Positions 7,236 through 18,940 of a stretch of 64,000 bases of DNA are shown here, one piece after another. Position numbers and translations under genes: made by a program. Position 1 is the stretch's first letter, and each line of letters opens with the position of its first letter. The notes under the pieces are model-generated. The model did not search any database and was not told the origin of the DNA. It worked only from the letters and a program-made list of their open reading frames with translations. Origin of the DNA: Burkholderia seminalis DSM 23518 (lineage in GTDB: Bacteria; Pseudomonadota; Gammaproteobacteria; Burkholderiales; Burkholderiaceae); contig NZ_CADFDK010000019.1 in the NCBI RefSeq assembly GCF_902832885.1, positions 1-64,000 of the forward strand. Direction: 5' to 3'.

Positions 7236-9431
7236 TTATTCCCCGTGCGCACGCAGCATCTCGATCACAAATGTAGTGTCGTTTACCTCTGAATCGAATG
7301 CCACGTCTCCTTTGCTTGCTCTCATTGCTTCTCTAGCGATCGCGAGTCCGATCCCCGAACCTTCCGGCTTTAGTGTAAATCCCGGAGTAAAGAGACGAGT
7401 CGAAAATTTTTCATCAATTATTGGGCCGTTGTTTGAAACAGAAAACCGGACATATTTATTTGAAAACGTGGCCGATATGGTTATTAATCGGGGGGTATTC
7501 GCGCTGACGCTTAGCCAATGAACTGCATTATCTATGATATTAAGAAATGCTGCCATCAAGTCGGCTTCGTAGCCTATTGCGCGAGGTAAATGATCCGGAG
7601 TCTGGATGCTGACAGAAATTTTATTGGTAGAGATGGAGTCCTTGAATAAGTCCAGGCATCTATCAAGTATGTCTTTTGAGTCAAGTGCCTTGGGGCGACC
7701 ACGTCTGCGTCCAGAAATGGGATCAAGAGCCTTAAATAATTTATTTAAGTTCGATGCGGAATTGTTGATCGAATTTGCACTCTTTCCGAACGTGTCACGA
7801 AAATGCTTACCGAAGGCCGACTGCTCCATTAATCTCGGAGAGCCCTCGGAGAGTTGCTTGGAACGAGTCGCAATGTCGGCAAGGAAGCGACGTCCATCAT
7901 GGAGAACCTGCGAAACAACTAAGCCTAATGCGGATCGCGACGCAAGCGCTTGTTGATAGGTCTCAAGCTCACCGATAGCAGTTTTAAGAGCAAGACTATC
8001 TTGCCTTAATGCACGTTCGACTTTGTCTCTATATCGAGGCGGCAGTGCAGCCGCCGCGCGCTGCGTAGCACGTAGCGAGGCACGTCCTCGAACGTCATCA
8101 GTATCACCGGCTTGTCGGCGACTTAACCCAGTCATTTGCCGGAAATCGACGCGAAGCACCTCGATATGAGCCATAAGACTGGTGACGAGTCGCTTCAGGC
8201 GAGCAAAATGCGCATTGTGTTCAAGACCTTCTCTACTGCTGCGCTCCACCAGTCCAGAGATAGACTCGCTCGCGATGTCGATAATTCCCCATACTTGATT
8301 TAAGCCAAGTTTTCGAGAGGGATTTTGAACCCTCATTCGCTCTAGTTCCAGCCAATCGCTTTCGGCGTCACCATAAGGTCTAATTCTGAATCCGGTTCGA
8401 TAGAGTCCGATGCCGATATTTTCATCAAGTAATCGCTTGGCATCCATGCGCCCTATAGAATTGAGGCCGAGTTTATGAAACAAATCGGCTATCGCATCAC
8501 CTTCGCGGTCGTAAATATTCAATGTGACGCTTACTGGGCCGCATGGCAATTCGTCGTCGGAAAGGGCGGGGGCTTCAATCGATAGCGTCTGCGGTCGATC
8601 ATCTGCGCGTTGATTGGTGAATGTACCCGAAAAATTGCCAGAAGAATCAAATTTCCCCTTCACCATATAGTGATAGATGTTGCTTACACTAAATGGCTTG
8701 ATCTCCATTGGATCAAGGTTGGCATGATTTTCTGTCAGATTTGCTAGTGCGCCAGAGACCAAAGTTTCCCCGTCAAAGCCGTCGGTATCTTCCCGGAAAG
8801 CAGAGAGATCGAGAAATATCTTAAATGCGCTATCCTGCGTTTCGCGAGGAGAGATAAGTCTACGAAGTTCTCTGACGAGGAGTTCAAGCTGCTTTTTGCT
8901 CCACGCATCGCGCAAGCCGGTTATATCAAGGTGGACGCCGGACGGTTCGCCGGGAGTTCCCTTTCTCGTCTGGATGCCGATATCTATTTCGTCGAGGTAC
9001 TTACTACGCTCAAAATCGGACCAATCGATCTGAACTCGGCTGACCTCCAAGGAACCAGATTTCAGCTTGCTAGCGCAAGTGAGAGTTAAGTATTGCCCGA
9101 GTCTAGCGGTGGCAAATCGGCCAACGCCCTTGGCTCCCAGCATTGGGCGACCGGTGGGGCTAGTTCTCCGTTCTATCTTATCGGTCGTTGCGGGCTCAAA
9201 CCACTTTTCGACGAGGTCAGTCGCAGTCATTCCGTGACCTCGATCAGACACGATAATTCGTCCCTCTTGCGCTTTCGATTTGTCGCGTCTCGGTTCGATC
9301 GCAATATGGACGCTTGGAGAGTCGGCGTCGTATGCATTTTTTACTAGCTCAATCAGTGCCGCTTCGGGTCCACTGATGAGCTGATCTCCAATGGTTCTGA
9401 CGATCCTAGCTCTCGGGCGAAGCTTGGCCAT
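7236..9431 (-). CDS. Double-GHKL protein: paraMORC/HSP90-like ATPase fused to histidine-kinase-like module
   Basis: 731 residues. The front GHKL ATPase has an N-box (ELVKNAYDAD, 28-37), a DxGxGM loop (SDRGHGM, 62-68) and a lid (GAKGVGRFA, 99-107). A middle region of about 130-380 is S5-like or unassigned. Then come coiled-coil helices (about 400-570) with a possible phospho-His H511 in QVLHDGRRF. A second ATPase follows: N-box NIIDNAVHW (631-639), G1 SNNGPI and G2 GSGIGLAIA (691-699), the histidine-kinase type; G1 has Asn where Asp is usual. There is no membrane segment, so it acts in the cytoplasm. paraMORC GHKL proteins are described next to restriction-modification genes (Iyer, Abhiman and Aravind 2008). 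Here it is paired with a receiver protein. SD AAGGTGG precedes the ATG. The function is unknown. Confidence 0.8.
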   Translation of the reverse strand: MAKLRPRARIVRTIGDQLISGPEAALIELVKNAYDADSPSVHIAIEPRRDKSKAQEGRIIVSDRGHGMTATDLVEKWFEPATTDKIERRTSPTGRPMLGAKGVGRFATARLGQYLTLTCASKLKSGSLEVSRVQIDWSDFERSKYLDEIDIGIQTRKGTPGEPSGVHLDITGLRDAWSKKQLELLVRELRRLISPRETQDSAFKIFLDLSAFREDTDGFDGETLVSGALANLTENHANLDPMEIKPFSVSNIYHYMVKGKFDSSGNFSGTFTNQRADDRPQTLSIEAPALSDDELPCGPVSVTLNIYDREGDAIADLFHKLGLNSIGRMDAKRLLDENIGIGLYRTGFRIRPYGDAESDWLELERMRVQNPSRKLGLNQVWGIIDIASESISGLVERSSREGLEHNAHFARLKRLVTSLMAHIEVLRVDFRQMTGLSRRQAGDTDDVRGRASLRATQRAAAALPPRYRDKVERALRQDSLALKTAIGELETYQQALASRSALGLVVSQVLHDGRRFLADIATRSKQLSEGSPRLMEQSAFGKHFRDTFGKSANSINNSASNLNKLFKALDPISGRRRGRPKALDSKDILDRCLDLFKDSISTNKISVSIQTPDHLPRAIGYEADLMAAFLNIIDNAVHWLSVSANTPRLITISATFSNKYVRFSVSNNGPIIDEKFSTRLFTPGFTLKPEGSGIGLAIAREAMRASKGDVAFDSEVNDTTFVIEMLRAHGE

Positions 9432-9433
9432 TC

Positions 9434-9721
9434 GACACCACCTTATATTGTTCGACCCGTAGGGTCGATATCCCCGGAAAGTACTCCTCGTGCACGCAAG
9501 TACGAGCAGCCACCTGTCCTGTATGGTGGATTAAAACGCTAAAGGGTGCAACAGCCGAGAGATGGCTAGGCGAGCCGATGTTTTGGCTCTCAGCGGAGAA
9601 CTACGCTCCGAAAGACATCGGAGAAGAATTCGCGGCTGTAGACACACGACTATGCAGTTTGTCGATGCAAAGTGCGAGTACTGACAACCGCGAATCGGTG
9701 GCGGTTATATATTTGAGATGA
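9434..9721 (+). pseudogene. Start-less open reading remnant between the GHKL gene and gyrB
   Basis: A plus-strand frame stays open for 95 codons and ends with TGA at 9719-9721. It has no ATG, GTG or TTG until late. The peptide looks protein-like: WWIKTLKGATAERWLGEP, then SAENYAPKDIGEEFAAVD and NRESVAVIYLR. I do not recognise the family; a truncated phage or island gene is possible. It overlaps the GHKL promoter region. Confidence 0.3.
9452..9468. promoter_or_regulatory. Palindrome 20 nt upstream of the GHKL start (candidate operator)
   Basis: TCGACCC-GTA-GGGTCGA is a perfect 7-bp inverted repeat with a 3-nt centre, located where a regulator would block transcription or translation of the ATPase-receiver unit. 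Confidence 0.45.
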
Positions 9722-9756
9722 ATACTTCGTTGTTCGGCTACTTACCTAAAGATGCA

Positions 9757-12258
<2,502 letters not shown>

Positions 12259-12380
12259 TCAGGTGGCGGCGCGGTGCGTTTCAGCGAGAAATCGCCGGGC
12301 CGCTCCAGTTTCCTGGCCCGCCCGAAGTGCCGAAAAGGCACTAAAAGGGCGGGTTGTCGGTTCGCCATAAAAACGCCAAA

Positions 12381-12395
12381 GGGGCTTGCCGCCCC
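12381..12395 (-). terminator. Weak hairpin in the dnaN-gyrB gap
   Basis: GGGGC-TTGCC-GCCCC followed on the minus strand by TTTGGCGTTTTT. It may attenuate read-through from dnaN to gyrB. The U-run is interrupted, so termination is doubtful. Confidence 0.3.
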
Positions 12396-12422
12396 CTGGT
12401 GTGTGTCTTGATGTCGTGCGCG

Positions 12423-13529
12423 TCAGATGCGCATCGGCATCACGACATACTTGAACTCGTCGTTCTCGGGCACGGTGATCAGCGCGCTCGAGCTGGCGTC
12501 GCCGAGGCTCACCTGCACGGTGTCGACCTTCAGGTTCGCGAGCACGTCGAGCAGATACGTGACGTTGAAGCCGATGTCGACGGTATCGCCCTGGTAGGCG
12601 ATTTCGAGTTCTTCCTGCGCCTCTTCCTGATCGGCGTTGGTCGACATGATCTTCAACTGGCCCGGCGCGATGATGCAGCGCACGCCCTTGAACTTGTCCG
12701 AGGTCAGGATCGCCGCGCGCTGCAGCGAACGCTGCAGTTCTTCACGGCCGATCTCGAACGTGTTCTTGTGCGCCTTCGGGATCACGCGCTGGAAGTCGGG
12801 GAACTTGCCCTCGACGAGTTTCGACACGAGCTCGACCTGGCCGAACGTGAACTTGGCCTGGGTTTGCGCGATGTCGATGGTGACGGTGTCGTCGATGTCC
12901 TCGAGCAGGCGCTGCAGCTCGAGAATCGTCTTGCGCGGCACGATGACTTCCTGGCGGCCGAACGTGCCGCCTTCGAGCTTCATCGACGAGAACGCGAGGC
13001 GGTGGCCGTCGGTGGCCACGGCCATCAGCTGGTCGCCGTCGACGACGAGCAGCATGCCGTTCAGGTAGTAGCGAATGTCCTGCTGCGCCATCGCGAAGTG
13101 CACCATGCCGAGCAGCTGGCGGAACGACTTCTGCGGGACGGTCAGCGTGGCGCCGAAATCCTTGGCCTGCGCGACGGTCGGGAACTCGTCGGCCGCGAGC
13201 GTCTGCAGTGCGAAGCGGCTCTTGCCCGATTGAACGGTGAGGCGCTTGTCGGCGAGCGACAGCGTGACCTGGCCGTCAGGCATCGCGCGCAGGATGTCGA
13301 GCAGCTTGCGGGCCGCGACGGTGGTCGCGATCTGGTCGCCGCCGACGCCGAAATCGGCGCGCGTGGTGATCTGCAGCTCCAGGTCGGTCGACAGGAATGA
13401 AACGTCCGGGCCGTTCTTGGTGATCAGCAGGTTGGCGAGGATCGGCAACGTATGGCGGCGTTCGACGATGCCGCTGACCGTTTGCAGCGGCCTGAGGAGG
13501 GTGTCTCGTTCGGTCTTGACCAGTTGCAT
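12423..13529 (-). CDS. dnaN: DNA polymerase III beta sliding clamp
   Basis: 368 residues, normal length. It starts MQLVKTERDTLLRPLQTVSG and ends with the clamp C-terminus FKYVVMPMRI. The three clamp repeats are spanned without gaps, and VERRHTLPILANLL is typical. It forms the ring that tethers Pol III to DNA and also serves Hda-type regulation of DnaA. It lies between dnaA and gyrB, the classic origin-proximal order, about 170 nt after dnaA. Confidence 0.97.
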   Translation of the reverse strand: MQLVKTERDTLLRPLQTVSGIVERRHTLPILANLLITKNGPDVSFLSTDLELQITTRADFGVGGDQIATTVAARKLLDILRAMPDGQVTLSLADKRLTVQSGKSRFALQTLAADEFPTVAQAKDFGATLTVPQKSFRQLLGMVHFAMAQQDIRYYLNGMLLVVDGDQLMAVATDGHRLAFSSMKLEGGTFGRQEVIVPRKTILELQRLLEDIDDTVTIDIAQTQAKFTFGQVELVSKLVEGKFPDFQRVIPKAHKNTFEIGREELQRSLQRAAILTSDKFKGVRCIIAPGQLKIMSTNADQEEAQEELEIAYQGDTVDIGFNVTYLLDVLANLKVDTVQVSLGDASSSALITVPENDEFKYVVMPMRI

Positions 13530-13646
13530 AGAGTTCCTTCGTTGAGTAACGGCCTGCAGCGCAGCAGCCTCGCAGCGCCCCGCCGGCCGGGCTCTTGGCC
13601 CGCCACCACCGGGGCGGTCAAACCAGTATTGTGCCTCAAAACCGAA

Positions 13647-13669
13647 CCGCCCCCCTTAAATTGGGGCGG
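13647..13669. terminator. GC hairpin between dnaA and dnaN (attenuator-like)
   Basis: CCGCCCC and GGGGCGG flank a 9-nt AT-rich loop. On the minus strand the stem is followed by an interrupted T-run (TTCGGTTTTG). It could partly terminate dnaA transcripts. Confidence 0.3.
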
Positions 13670-13699
13670 AGGCCGAATTATCAAGCGCGGTGCGCGCGC

Positions 13700-15277
13700 T
13701 CAGCCCTTCAGCGTCTGTTCCAGCACGTGCAGCTCGTGGTTGAGCTGCGCGTCCTTGCTGCGCTCGTCGGCGATCTTGCGCACCGCGTGCAGCACGGTGG
13801 TGTGGTCGCGCCCGCCGAACAGCTCGCCGATTTCCGGCAGGCTCTTCTGCGTGAGTTCCTTCGCCAGGTACATCGCAATCTGCCGCGGCCGCGCGATGTT
13901 CGCGGGGCGCTTCTTCGAGTACATGTCCGCGACCTTGATGTTGTAGAAGTCGGCGACGGTCTTCTGGATGTTCTCGACCGAAATCTGCCGGTTCTGCACG
14001 GTCAGCAGGTCCTTCAGCGCTTCCTTGGTCAGCTCGATCGAGATCTCGCGGCCATGGAACTTCGAATACGCGAGGATCTTGCGCAGCGCGCCTTCGAGCT
14101 CGCGCACGTTCGAGCGCAGGTGCTTCGCGACGAAGAACGCGACGTCCTCCGACAGGTTCACGCCTTCCGACTGCGCCTTGCGCATCAGGATCGCGACGCG
14201 CATTTCCAGCTCGGGCGGCTCGATCGCGACGGTCAGGCCCGAGTCGAAGCGCGAGATCAGGCGATCGTCGATGCCCGAGATTTCCTTCGGATACGTGTCG
14301 CTGGTGATGATCACCTGCGCCTTGTTCGCGACGAGCGCCTCGAACGCGTAGAAGAATTCCTCTTGCGTGCGCGATTTGCCGGAGAAGAACTGGATATCGT
14401 CGATCAGCAGCAGGTCGAGCGAGTGGTAGTAGCGCTTGAAGTCGTCGAACGCCTTGCGCTGGTACGCCTTCACCACGTCCGACACGTACTGTTCCGCATG
14501 GATGTAGCGGATTCGCGCGCCGGCCTTGTCGAGCAGCAGCTGGTTGCCGATCGCATGGATCAGGTGGGTCTTGCCGAGGCCGACGCCGCCGTACAGGAAC
14601 AGCGGGTTGTACGAGATGCCAGGGTTGTCCGCGACCTGGATCGCGGCGGCGCGCGCGAGTTGGTTGGCCTTGCCGGTCACGAAGTTGTCGAACGTGAGCA
14701 CCGGGTTCAGCTTCGAGCGTTCGTACATCGAATCGGCTTCGCCGCCGTTCGCGGGGGCCGCACCGGGGCCCGGGCGCCACGTGCGGCGGCCGGCCGCCGC
14801 TTCGTGCGCGGGCAGGCTCGGCAGGTCGATGTCGGCGTCGTCGGCGTTCAGGTGATGCGCGGCGGCCGCCGACGGCGTCATCGGCACGTCGGCCGGCGCG
14901 CTGGGCGCGGCGGCGGCATTCGCGGTCAGGTTGGCGGCGATCGCGGCGACCGTCGCGGCCGGGCCGTTCGGGGTGAGCGGCGCGCGCGGGGCGGCCGGCG
15001 CGCTGCCTGCGGGCGCGCTGCGCATGCCGGCCTTCGGATCCAGGACGAACTGGACTTCGATCGGCGCGTTCCAGAAATCCCGGGCCAGATCGGAGATCCG
15101 TCCCGAAAACTGGCTCTTGACCCAGTCCAGCTTGAAACGGTTCGGCGCGGCGATGGACAGCGTGTTCGCCGACGCATCGAAGGCCACCGGGGCCAAGGGT
15201 TTGATCCACGTCACGTACTGCTGGGGCGTCAGCTCGCGCTCCAGCAGTGCGGAACAGTGTTGCCAGAAATCGTTCAT
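13700..15277 (-). CDS. dnaA: Chromosomal replication initiator DnaA
   Basis: 525 residues. Domain I begins [21 protein letters not shown] long Ala/Pro-rich linker (about residues 85-195) is followed by the AAA+ domain with Walker [11 protein letters not shown], the Walker B region LLLIDDIQF and sensor motif [11 protein letters not shown]. Domain IV carries the DnaA-box signature [11 protein letters not shown] near the C-terminus. The ATG at 15277 fits the family; longer upstream frames are artefacts of high GC. A perfect DnaA box lies about 200 nt upstream, in the gap to divergent rpmH. Confidence 0.97.
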   Translation of the reverse strand: MNDFWQHCSALLERELTPQQYVTWIKPLAPVAFDASANTLSIAAPNRFKLDWVKSQFSGRISDLARDFWNAPIEVQFVLDPKAGMRSAPAGSAPAAPRAPLTPNGPAATVAAIAANLTANAAAAPSAPADVPMTPSAAAAHHLNADDADIDLPSLPAHEAAAGRRTWRPGPGAAPANGGEADSMYERSKLNPVLTFDNFVTGKANQLARAAAIQVADNPGISYNPLFLYGGVGLGKTHLIHAIGNQLLLDKAGARIRYIHAEQYVSDVVKAYQRKAFDDFKRYYHSLDLLLIDDIQFFSGKSRTQEEFFYAFEALVANKAQVIITSDTYPKEISGIDDRLISRFDSGLTVAIEPPELEMRVAILMRKAQSEGVNLSEDVAFFVAKHLRSNVRELEGALRKILAYSKFHGREISIELTKEALKDLLTVQNRQISVENIQKTVADFYNIKVADMYSKKRPANIARPRQIAMYLAKELTQKSLPEIGELFGGRDHTTVLHAVRKIADERSKDAQLNHELHVLEQTLKG

Positions 15278-15479
15278 CAAGTAACTGTCGTTTTTTGCGT
15301 GCACAGCGCGGCTCGCCGGCGCCCTTGTCGCGGTCGCGCAACAAGGCCCGAAGCGGTCGTGCGAGCGTGCCTCGGACGCCTGCGTCACAGTGTTGGAGGG
15401 GCAGGCGCGAGCCGAGGCGGCGTGCGGGATTCTTGGAGATAAGGCGAGATTCTAACGCCAAACGCGGCCACAGCGGGAC

Positions 15480-15488
15480 TTATCCACA
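15480..15488 (+). promoter_or_regulatory. DnaA box
   Basis: Exact consensus TTATCCACA upstream of dnaA. It probably serves autoregulation or origin function. Confidence 0.65.
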
Positions 15489-15554
15489 GGCTGTGTTTGT
15501 GGGGCGCGGGGCCGGATCGGAGCGGCCCGGCACAGGCGAGCGACTCGTAAAGTA

Positions 15555-15583
15555 TTGACCGTCAACGGAAAAACGGTTTAAAT
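15555..15583 (+). promoter_or_regulatory. rpmH promoter
   Basis: TTGACC, a 17-nt spacer, then TTAAAT, about 115 nt before the rpmH ATG. It is the best promoter-like match in the divergent region and would drive rpmH-rnpA-yidD-yidC. Confidence 0.5.
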
Positions 15584-15698
15584 AGCGGGTTCCGCGAAAA
15601 CCAATCCTGTATTCCCGGCGATTGCGTTCGCCCGAATGCCTCCGGTTAAGGGCACGCGGTCCCCTGAATTTCGACATTCTCGAACAAGTGAGAACATC

Positions 15699-15833
15699 AT
15701 GAAACGTACTTACCAACCGTCCGTGACGCGCCGCAAGCGCACCCATGGCTTCCGTGTCCGCATGAAGACGGCAGGTGGCCGCAAGGTCATCAACGCTCGC
15801 CGCGCGAAGGGCCGCAAGCGCCTCGCCATCTAA
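15699..15833 (+). CDS. rpmH: 50S ribosomal protein L34
   Basis: 44 residues, [18 protein letters not shown] through [11 protein letters not shown], the universally conserved L34 sequence and length. It is basic, and binds 23S rRNA. The ATG at 15699 has GTGAG upstream; a longer in-frame start is not family-like. It is the first gene of the rpmH-rnpA-yidD-yidC cluster. Confidence 0.98.
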
Positions 15834-15848
15834 GGCAGGTTGCGCGCT

Positions 15849-16310
15849 GTGTCCGCCGTCCGCAGTCCTGCGGAAGGTGCCGTCGAGCCGGGTGCGAATC
15901 CGTCGCAGACGAAAGCCGCCTTCCCGAAAGCTGCGCGACTTCTGAAAACGGATGAATTTTCATCCGTTTTTCGTTTGCGCCCCTGGCGGCGCTCCGCGCA
16001 CTTCGTGATTTACGGCAAGCCGACCGGTCAGCCTGCACGTCTGGGGCTCGTCATCGGCAAGAAGTATGCGCCGCGAGCGGTGACGCGTAACCTCGTGAAG
16101 CGGCTGGCGCGCGATCAGTTTCGCCTGCGCCGGGCCGAATTCGCCGGTTACGACCTGCTGCTGCGGCAGCACACGCGCTTCGACAAGAAAGCGCTGCCGA
16201 GCGCGGCTTCCGCCCCGCTCGCGGCGATGTGCGCGGCCGAGATCCGCGAACTGCTCGACAGGGCAGTCCGGGAAATCGCGCGCCGTGCGTCGAAGCCCGC
16301 GTCCGAGTGA
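15849..16310 (+). CDS. rnpA: Ribonuclease P protein component
   Basis: About 153 residues. The core has the RnpA pattern: [12 protein letters not shown], then [18 protein letters not shown] and the RNR-like stretch [11 protein letters not shown]. It partners the RNase P RNA in 5' maturation of tRNA. The GTG at 15849 follows AGGCAGG at fair spacing; a TTG at 15840 is the alternative. Both give an N-terminal tail longer than in E. coli (119 aa). It starts 15 nt after rpmH, as in nearly all bacteria. Confidence 0.92.
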   Translation: MSAVRSPAEGAVEPGANPSQTKAAFPKAARLLKTDEFSSVFRLRPWRRSAHFVIYGKPTGQPARLGLVIGKKYAPRAVTRNLVKRLARDQFRLRRAEFAGYDLLLRQHTRFDKKALPSAASAPLAAMCAAEIRELLDRAVREIARRASKPASE

Positions 16311-16385
16311 CGCATCCGTGCCCGGTGCGGCGTTCGCGCCCGCCCGGCCGGTTTTGACGCGGCGTCGTACGGCGCCGCCCAAGGT

Positions 16386-16652
16386 ATGGAAACGGTACTG
16401 ATCGCCTTGCTGCGCTTCTACAAGGTTGCCGTGAGCCCGATGCTCGGCAACCGTTGCCGTTTTTATCCTTCCTGTTCGGATTACGCGCGCGAGGCAATCC
16501 AGTATCATGGCGCCGCGCGCGGCACGTATCTCGCCGTCAGGCGCGTGTGCCGATGCCATCCGTTTTCCGCGGGCGGCATCGACCTCGTCCCGCCGCCCAA
16601 CTCCGACACTCGCGCTCGCGGCGAAGCCGACGCGCGGTCCCATCGACTCTGA
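16386..16652 (+). CDS. yidD: Membrane protein insertion efficiency factor YidD
   Basis: 88 residues. Hallmarks are [28 protein letters not shown] with the YPSCS core, and [18 protein letters not shown]. It is a small amphipathic inner-membrane protein that helps YidC and Sec insertion. It lies in the invariant position between rnpA and yidC and ends 8 nt before the yidC ATG. Confidence 0.95.
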   Translation: METVLIALLRFYKVAVSPMLGNRCRFYPSCSDYAREAIQYHGAARGTYLAVRRVCRCHPFSAGGIDLVPPPNSDTRARGEADARSHRL

Positions 16653-16660
16653 GACAACGC

Positions 16661-18328
16661 ATGGATATCAAACGCACCGTCCTATGGGTGATCTTCTTCA
16701 TGTCAGCTGTCATGCTGTACGACAACTGGCAGCGGTCCCATGGACGCCCGTCGATGTTCTTCCCGAGCGCCACGCAGACGGCCCCCGCGGCCGCGGCCGG
16801 CGGCGCATCGGGCACGGGCGCGACGACGACGACCGCAGGTGAAGTGCCTGCCGCCGCGGCCGGCGCCGCACCGACGACGACGGCCCCGGCCGCGCAGGCG
16901 CAGCTCGTGAAGTTCTCGACCGACGTGTACGACGGCGAAATCGACACGCGCGGCGGCACGCTCGCGAAGCTGACGCTGAAGAAGCAGGGCGACGGCAAGC
17001 AGCCCGACCTGTACATCACGCTGTTCGACCACACGGCCGGCCACACGTATCTCGCGCGCACGGGCCTGCTCGGCGGCGATTTCCCGAACCACAACGACGT
17101 CTACACGCAGCTGAACCCCGGCTCGACGTCGCTGACGGGCGACCAGAACACGCTGAAGCTGTCGTTCGAGTCGCCGGTGAAGGGCGGCGTGAAGGTCGTG
17201 AAGACCTACACGTTCACGCGCGGCAGCTACGTGATCGGCGTCGACACCAAGATCGACAACGTCGGCACGGCGCCTGTCACGCCGACGGTCTACATGGAAC
17301 TGGTGCGCGACAACACGGCCGTCGAAACGCCGATGTTCTCGCACACGTTCCTCGGGCCGGCGGTCTACACGGACGCGAAGCACTTCCAGAAGATCAACTT
17401 CAGCGACCTCGACAAGAACAAGGCCGACTTCGTGAACTCCGCCGACAACGGCTGGGTCGCGATGGTGCAGCACTACTTCGCGTCGGCGTGGATTCCGCAG
17501 CAGGGCGTGAAGCGCGACATCTACGCTGAAAAGATCGATCCGACGCTGTACCGCGTCGGCGTGAAGCAGCCGGTCGCCGCGATCGCGCCGGGCCAGTCGG
17601 CCGACGTGCAGGCGCGCCTGTTCGCCGGTCCGGAAGAAGAGCGCATGCTCGAAGGCATCGCGCCGGGTCTGGAGCTCGTGAAGGACTACGGCTGGGTGAC
17701 GATCATCGCGAAGCCGCTGTTCTGGCTGCTCGAGAAGATCCACAGCTACGTCGGCAACTGGGGCTGGGCGATCGTGCTGCTGACGGTGCTGATCAAGGCC
17801 GTGTTCTTCCCGCTGTCGGCCGCGAGCTACAAGTCGATGGCGCGCATGAAGGAAATCACGCCGCGCATGCAGGCGCTGCGCGAACGCTTCAAGAGCGATC
17901 CGCAGAAGATGAATGCCGCGCTGATGGAGCTGTACAAGACCGAGAAGGTCAATCCGTTCGGCGGCTGCCTGCCGGTCGTGATCCAGATTCCGGTGTTCAT
18001 CTCGCTGTACTGGGTGCTGCTCGCCTCGGTCGAAATGCGCGGCGCGCCGTGGATTCTGTGGATTCACGATCTGTCGCAGCGCGATCCGTTCTTCATCCTG
18101 CCGGTGCTGATGGCCGTGTCGATGTTCGTGCAGACGAGCCTGAACCCGACGCCGCCGGACCCCGTCCAGGCGAAGATGATGAAGTTCATGCCGATCGCGT
18201 TCTCGGTGATGTTCTTCTTCTTCCCGGCCGGCCTGGTGCTGTACTACGTCGTGAACAACGTGCTGTCGATCGCGCAGCAGTACTACATCACGCGCAAGCT
18301 CGGCGGCGTCAAGAAGAAGCCTGCCTGA
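16661..18328 (+). CDS. yidC: Membrane protein insertase YidC
   Basis: 555 residues. N-terminal transmembrane anchor ([23 protein letters not shown]), a low-complexity Ala/Thr/Pro linker, the large periplasmic domain (about 90-340) and the conserved insertase core with five membrane segments ([56 protein letters not shown], then the C-terminal pair ending in KKKPA). It inserts and folds inner-membrane proteins alone or with Sec. The ATG at 16661 follows yidD closely; upstream in-frame starts overlap yidD and are not family-like. Confidence 0.97.
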   Translation: MDIKRTVLWVIFFMSAVMLYDNWQRSHGRPSMFFPSATQTAPAAAAGGASGTGATTTTAGEVPAAAAGAAPTTTAPAAQAQLVKFSTDVYDGEIDTRGGTLAKLTLKKQGDGKQPDLYITLFDHTAGHTYLARTGLLGGDFPNHNDVYTQLNPGSTSLTGDQNTLKLSFESPVKGGVKVVKTYTFTRGSYVIGVDTKIDNVGTAPVTPTVYMELVRDNTAVETPMFSHTFLGPAVYTDAKHFQKINFSDLDKNKADFVNSADNGWVAMVQHYFASAWIPQQGVKRDIYAEKIDPTLYRVGVKQPVAAIAPGQSADVQARLFAGPEEERMLEGIAPGLELVKDYGWVTIIAKPLFWLLEKIHSYVGNWGWAIVLLTVLIKAVFFPLSAASYKSMARMKEITPRMQALRERFKSDPQKMNAALMELYKTEKVNPFGGCLPVVIQIPVFISLYWVLLASVEMRGAPWILWIHDLSQRDPFFILPVLMAVSMFVQTSLNPTPPDPVQAKMMKFMPIAFSVMFFFFPAGLVLYYVVNNVLSIAQQYYITRKLGGVKKKPA

Positions 18329-18378
18329 CGCCCGTTGCACGCGCGGGCGGCCAGCCGCCCGCGACGCACGCAAAAAAA

Positions 18379-18409
18379 GCCGCATGGTTCATGACCATGC
18401 GGCTTTTTT
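18379..18409. terminator. Bidirectional terminator after yidC
   Basis: Perfect 10-bp stem GCCGCATGGT / ACCATGCGGC with loop TCATG. A7 precedes and T6 follows, so it works for yidC and for the convergent HTH gene. Confidence 0.9.
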
Positions 18410-18444
18410 GTTTCCCGGCGGCGACGGCGGCGCGCCGTTCCCGG

Positions 18445-18879
18445 TCAGGCTTTCTTCGCTTCGAGTTTCAGATCGCCGTAGAACTGCTCGACCAGTTCCT
18501 GCACGAGGTAGCGCTGATGCGGCGACAGCGCCTCGATCTTCGACGCGAGTTCGATCGTCTCGGGCGTCGGCGGGTAGCGCTCGTCGCGGGGCAGCGGTTG
18601 CGGCGTCGGGTGTTCGATCACGCTTGGCGACGGCCCGTAGTGCAGCCAGTGCACTTCGACGCGCAACCATTCGGCGAGCGTTTCGAGTTTGTCCGATGTC
18701 GGAATCGTGCGCCCCGTCAGCCACTTGTGCGCGGTTTGCGGCGAAACGGGATGCGTTCCGCGGTGGCGCAGATTGAATCGATTCGCCAGCTCGGTCGCGC
18801 CGGTGACCTTCTCCGGGCTGCGCCGCAGGGCGAATTTCAGGCGTTCCGAGAACGCGGCTTTTTCTTCGGATGTCGGCAT
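18445..18879 (-). CDS. Helix-turn-helix transcriptional regulator
   Basis: 144 residues from the ATG at 18879 (a TTG 13 codons earlier is possible). The N-terminal half is a lambda-repressor-like HTH: FSERLKFALRRSPEKV, ELANRFNLRHRG, then SPQTAHKWLTGRTIPTSDKLETLAEWL. It ends with the short helix VHWLHYG typical of Burkholderia phage-like or housekeeping HTH proteins. The C-terminal about 50 residues are acidic and probably dimerise (ETIELASKIEALSPHQRYLVQELVEQFY). No ligand domain is seen. A 10-bp inverted repeat lies 60-150 nt upstream. The target is unknown. Confidence 0.8.
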   Translation of the reverse strand: MPTSEEKAAFSERLKFALRRSPEKVTGATELANRFNLRHRGTHPVSPQTAHKWLTGRTIPTSDKLETLAEWLRVEVHWLHYGPSPSVIEHPTPQPLPRDERYPPTPETIELASKIEALSPHQRYLVQELVEQFYGDLKLEAKKA

Positions 18880-18940
18880 GGGGGAGATTGTGCAATTCCA
18901 TCGACGCGTTTCAGACAACCATATGAGCTAAACGTATCTC

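Larger units (their letters stand above)
15278..15698. other. dnaA-rpmH divergent region, candidate oriC
   Basis: A 420-nt gap between dnaA and rpmH, where many proteobacterial origins lie. It contains one perfect DnaA box (TTATCCACA, 15480-15488) and a short AT-rich patch at about 15545-15605. Only one perfect box is seen, so the full origin may need weaker boxes or lie elsewhere. Confidence 0.45.

Noticed and set aside
6167-9431. Identification of the ATPase-receiver pair as the Detocs defence system
   Set aside because: Detocs has a nucleosidase (phosphorylase) effector; none is present here, and the front GHKL domain is different.
13595-15442. 615-codon open frame on the plus strand opposite dnaA
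   Set aside because: Arg/Val/Asp-rich shadow of a high-GC gene; dnaA on the other strand is certain.
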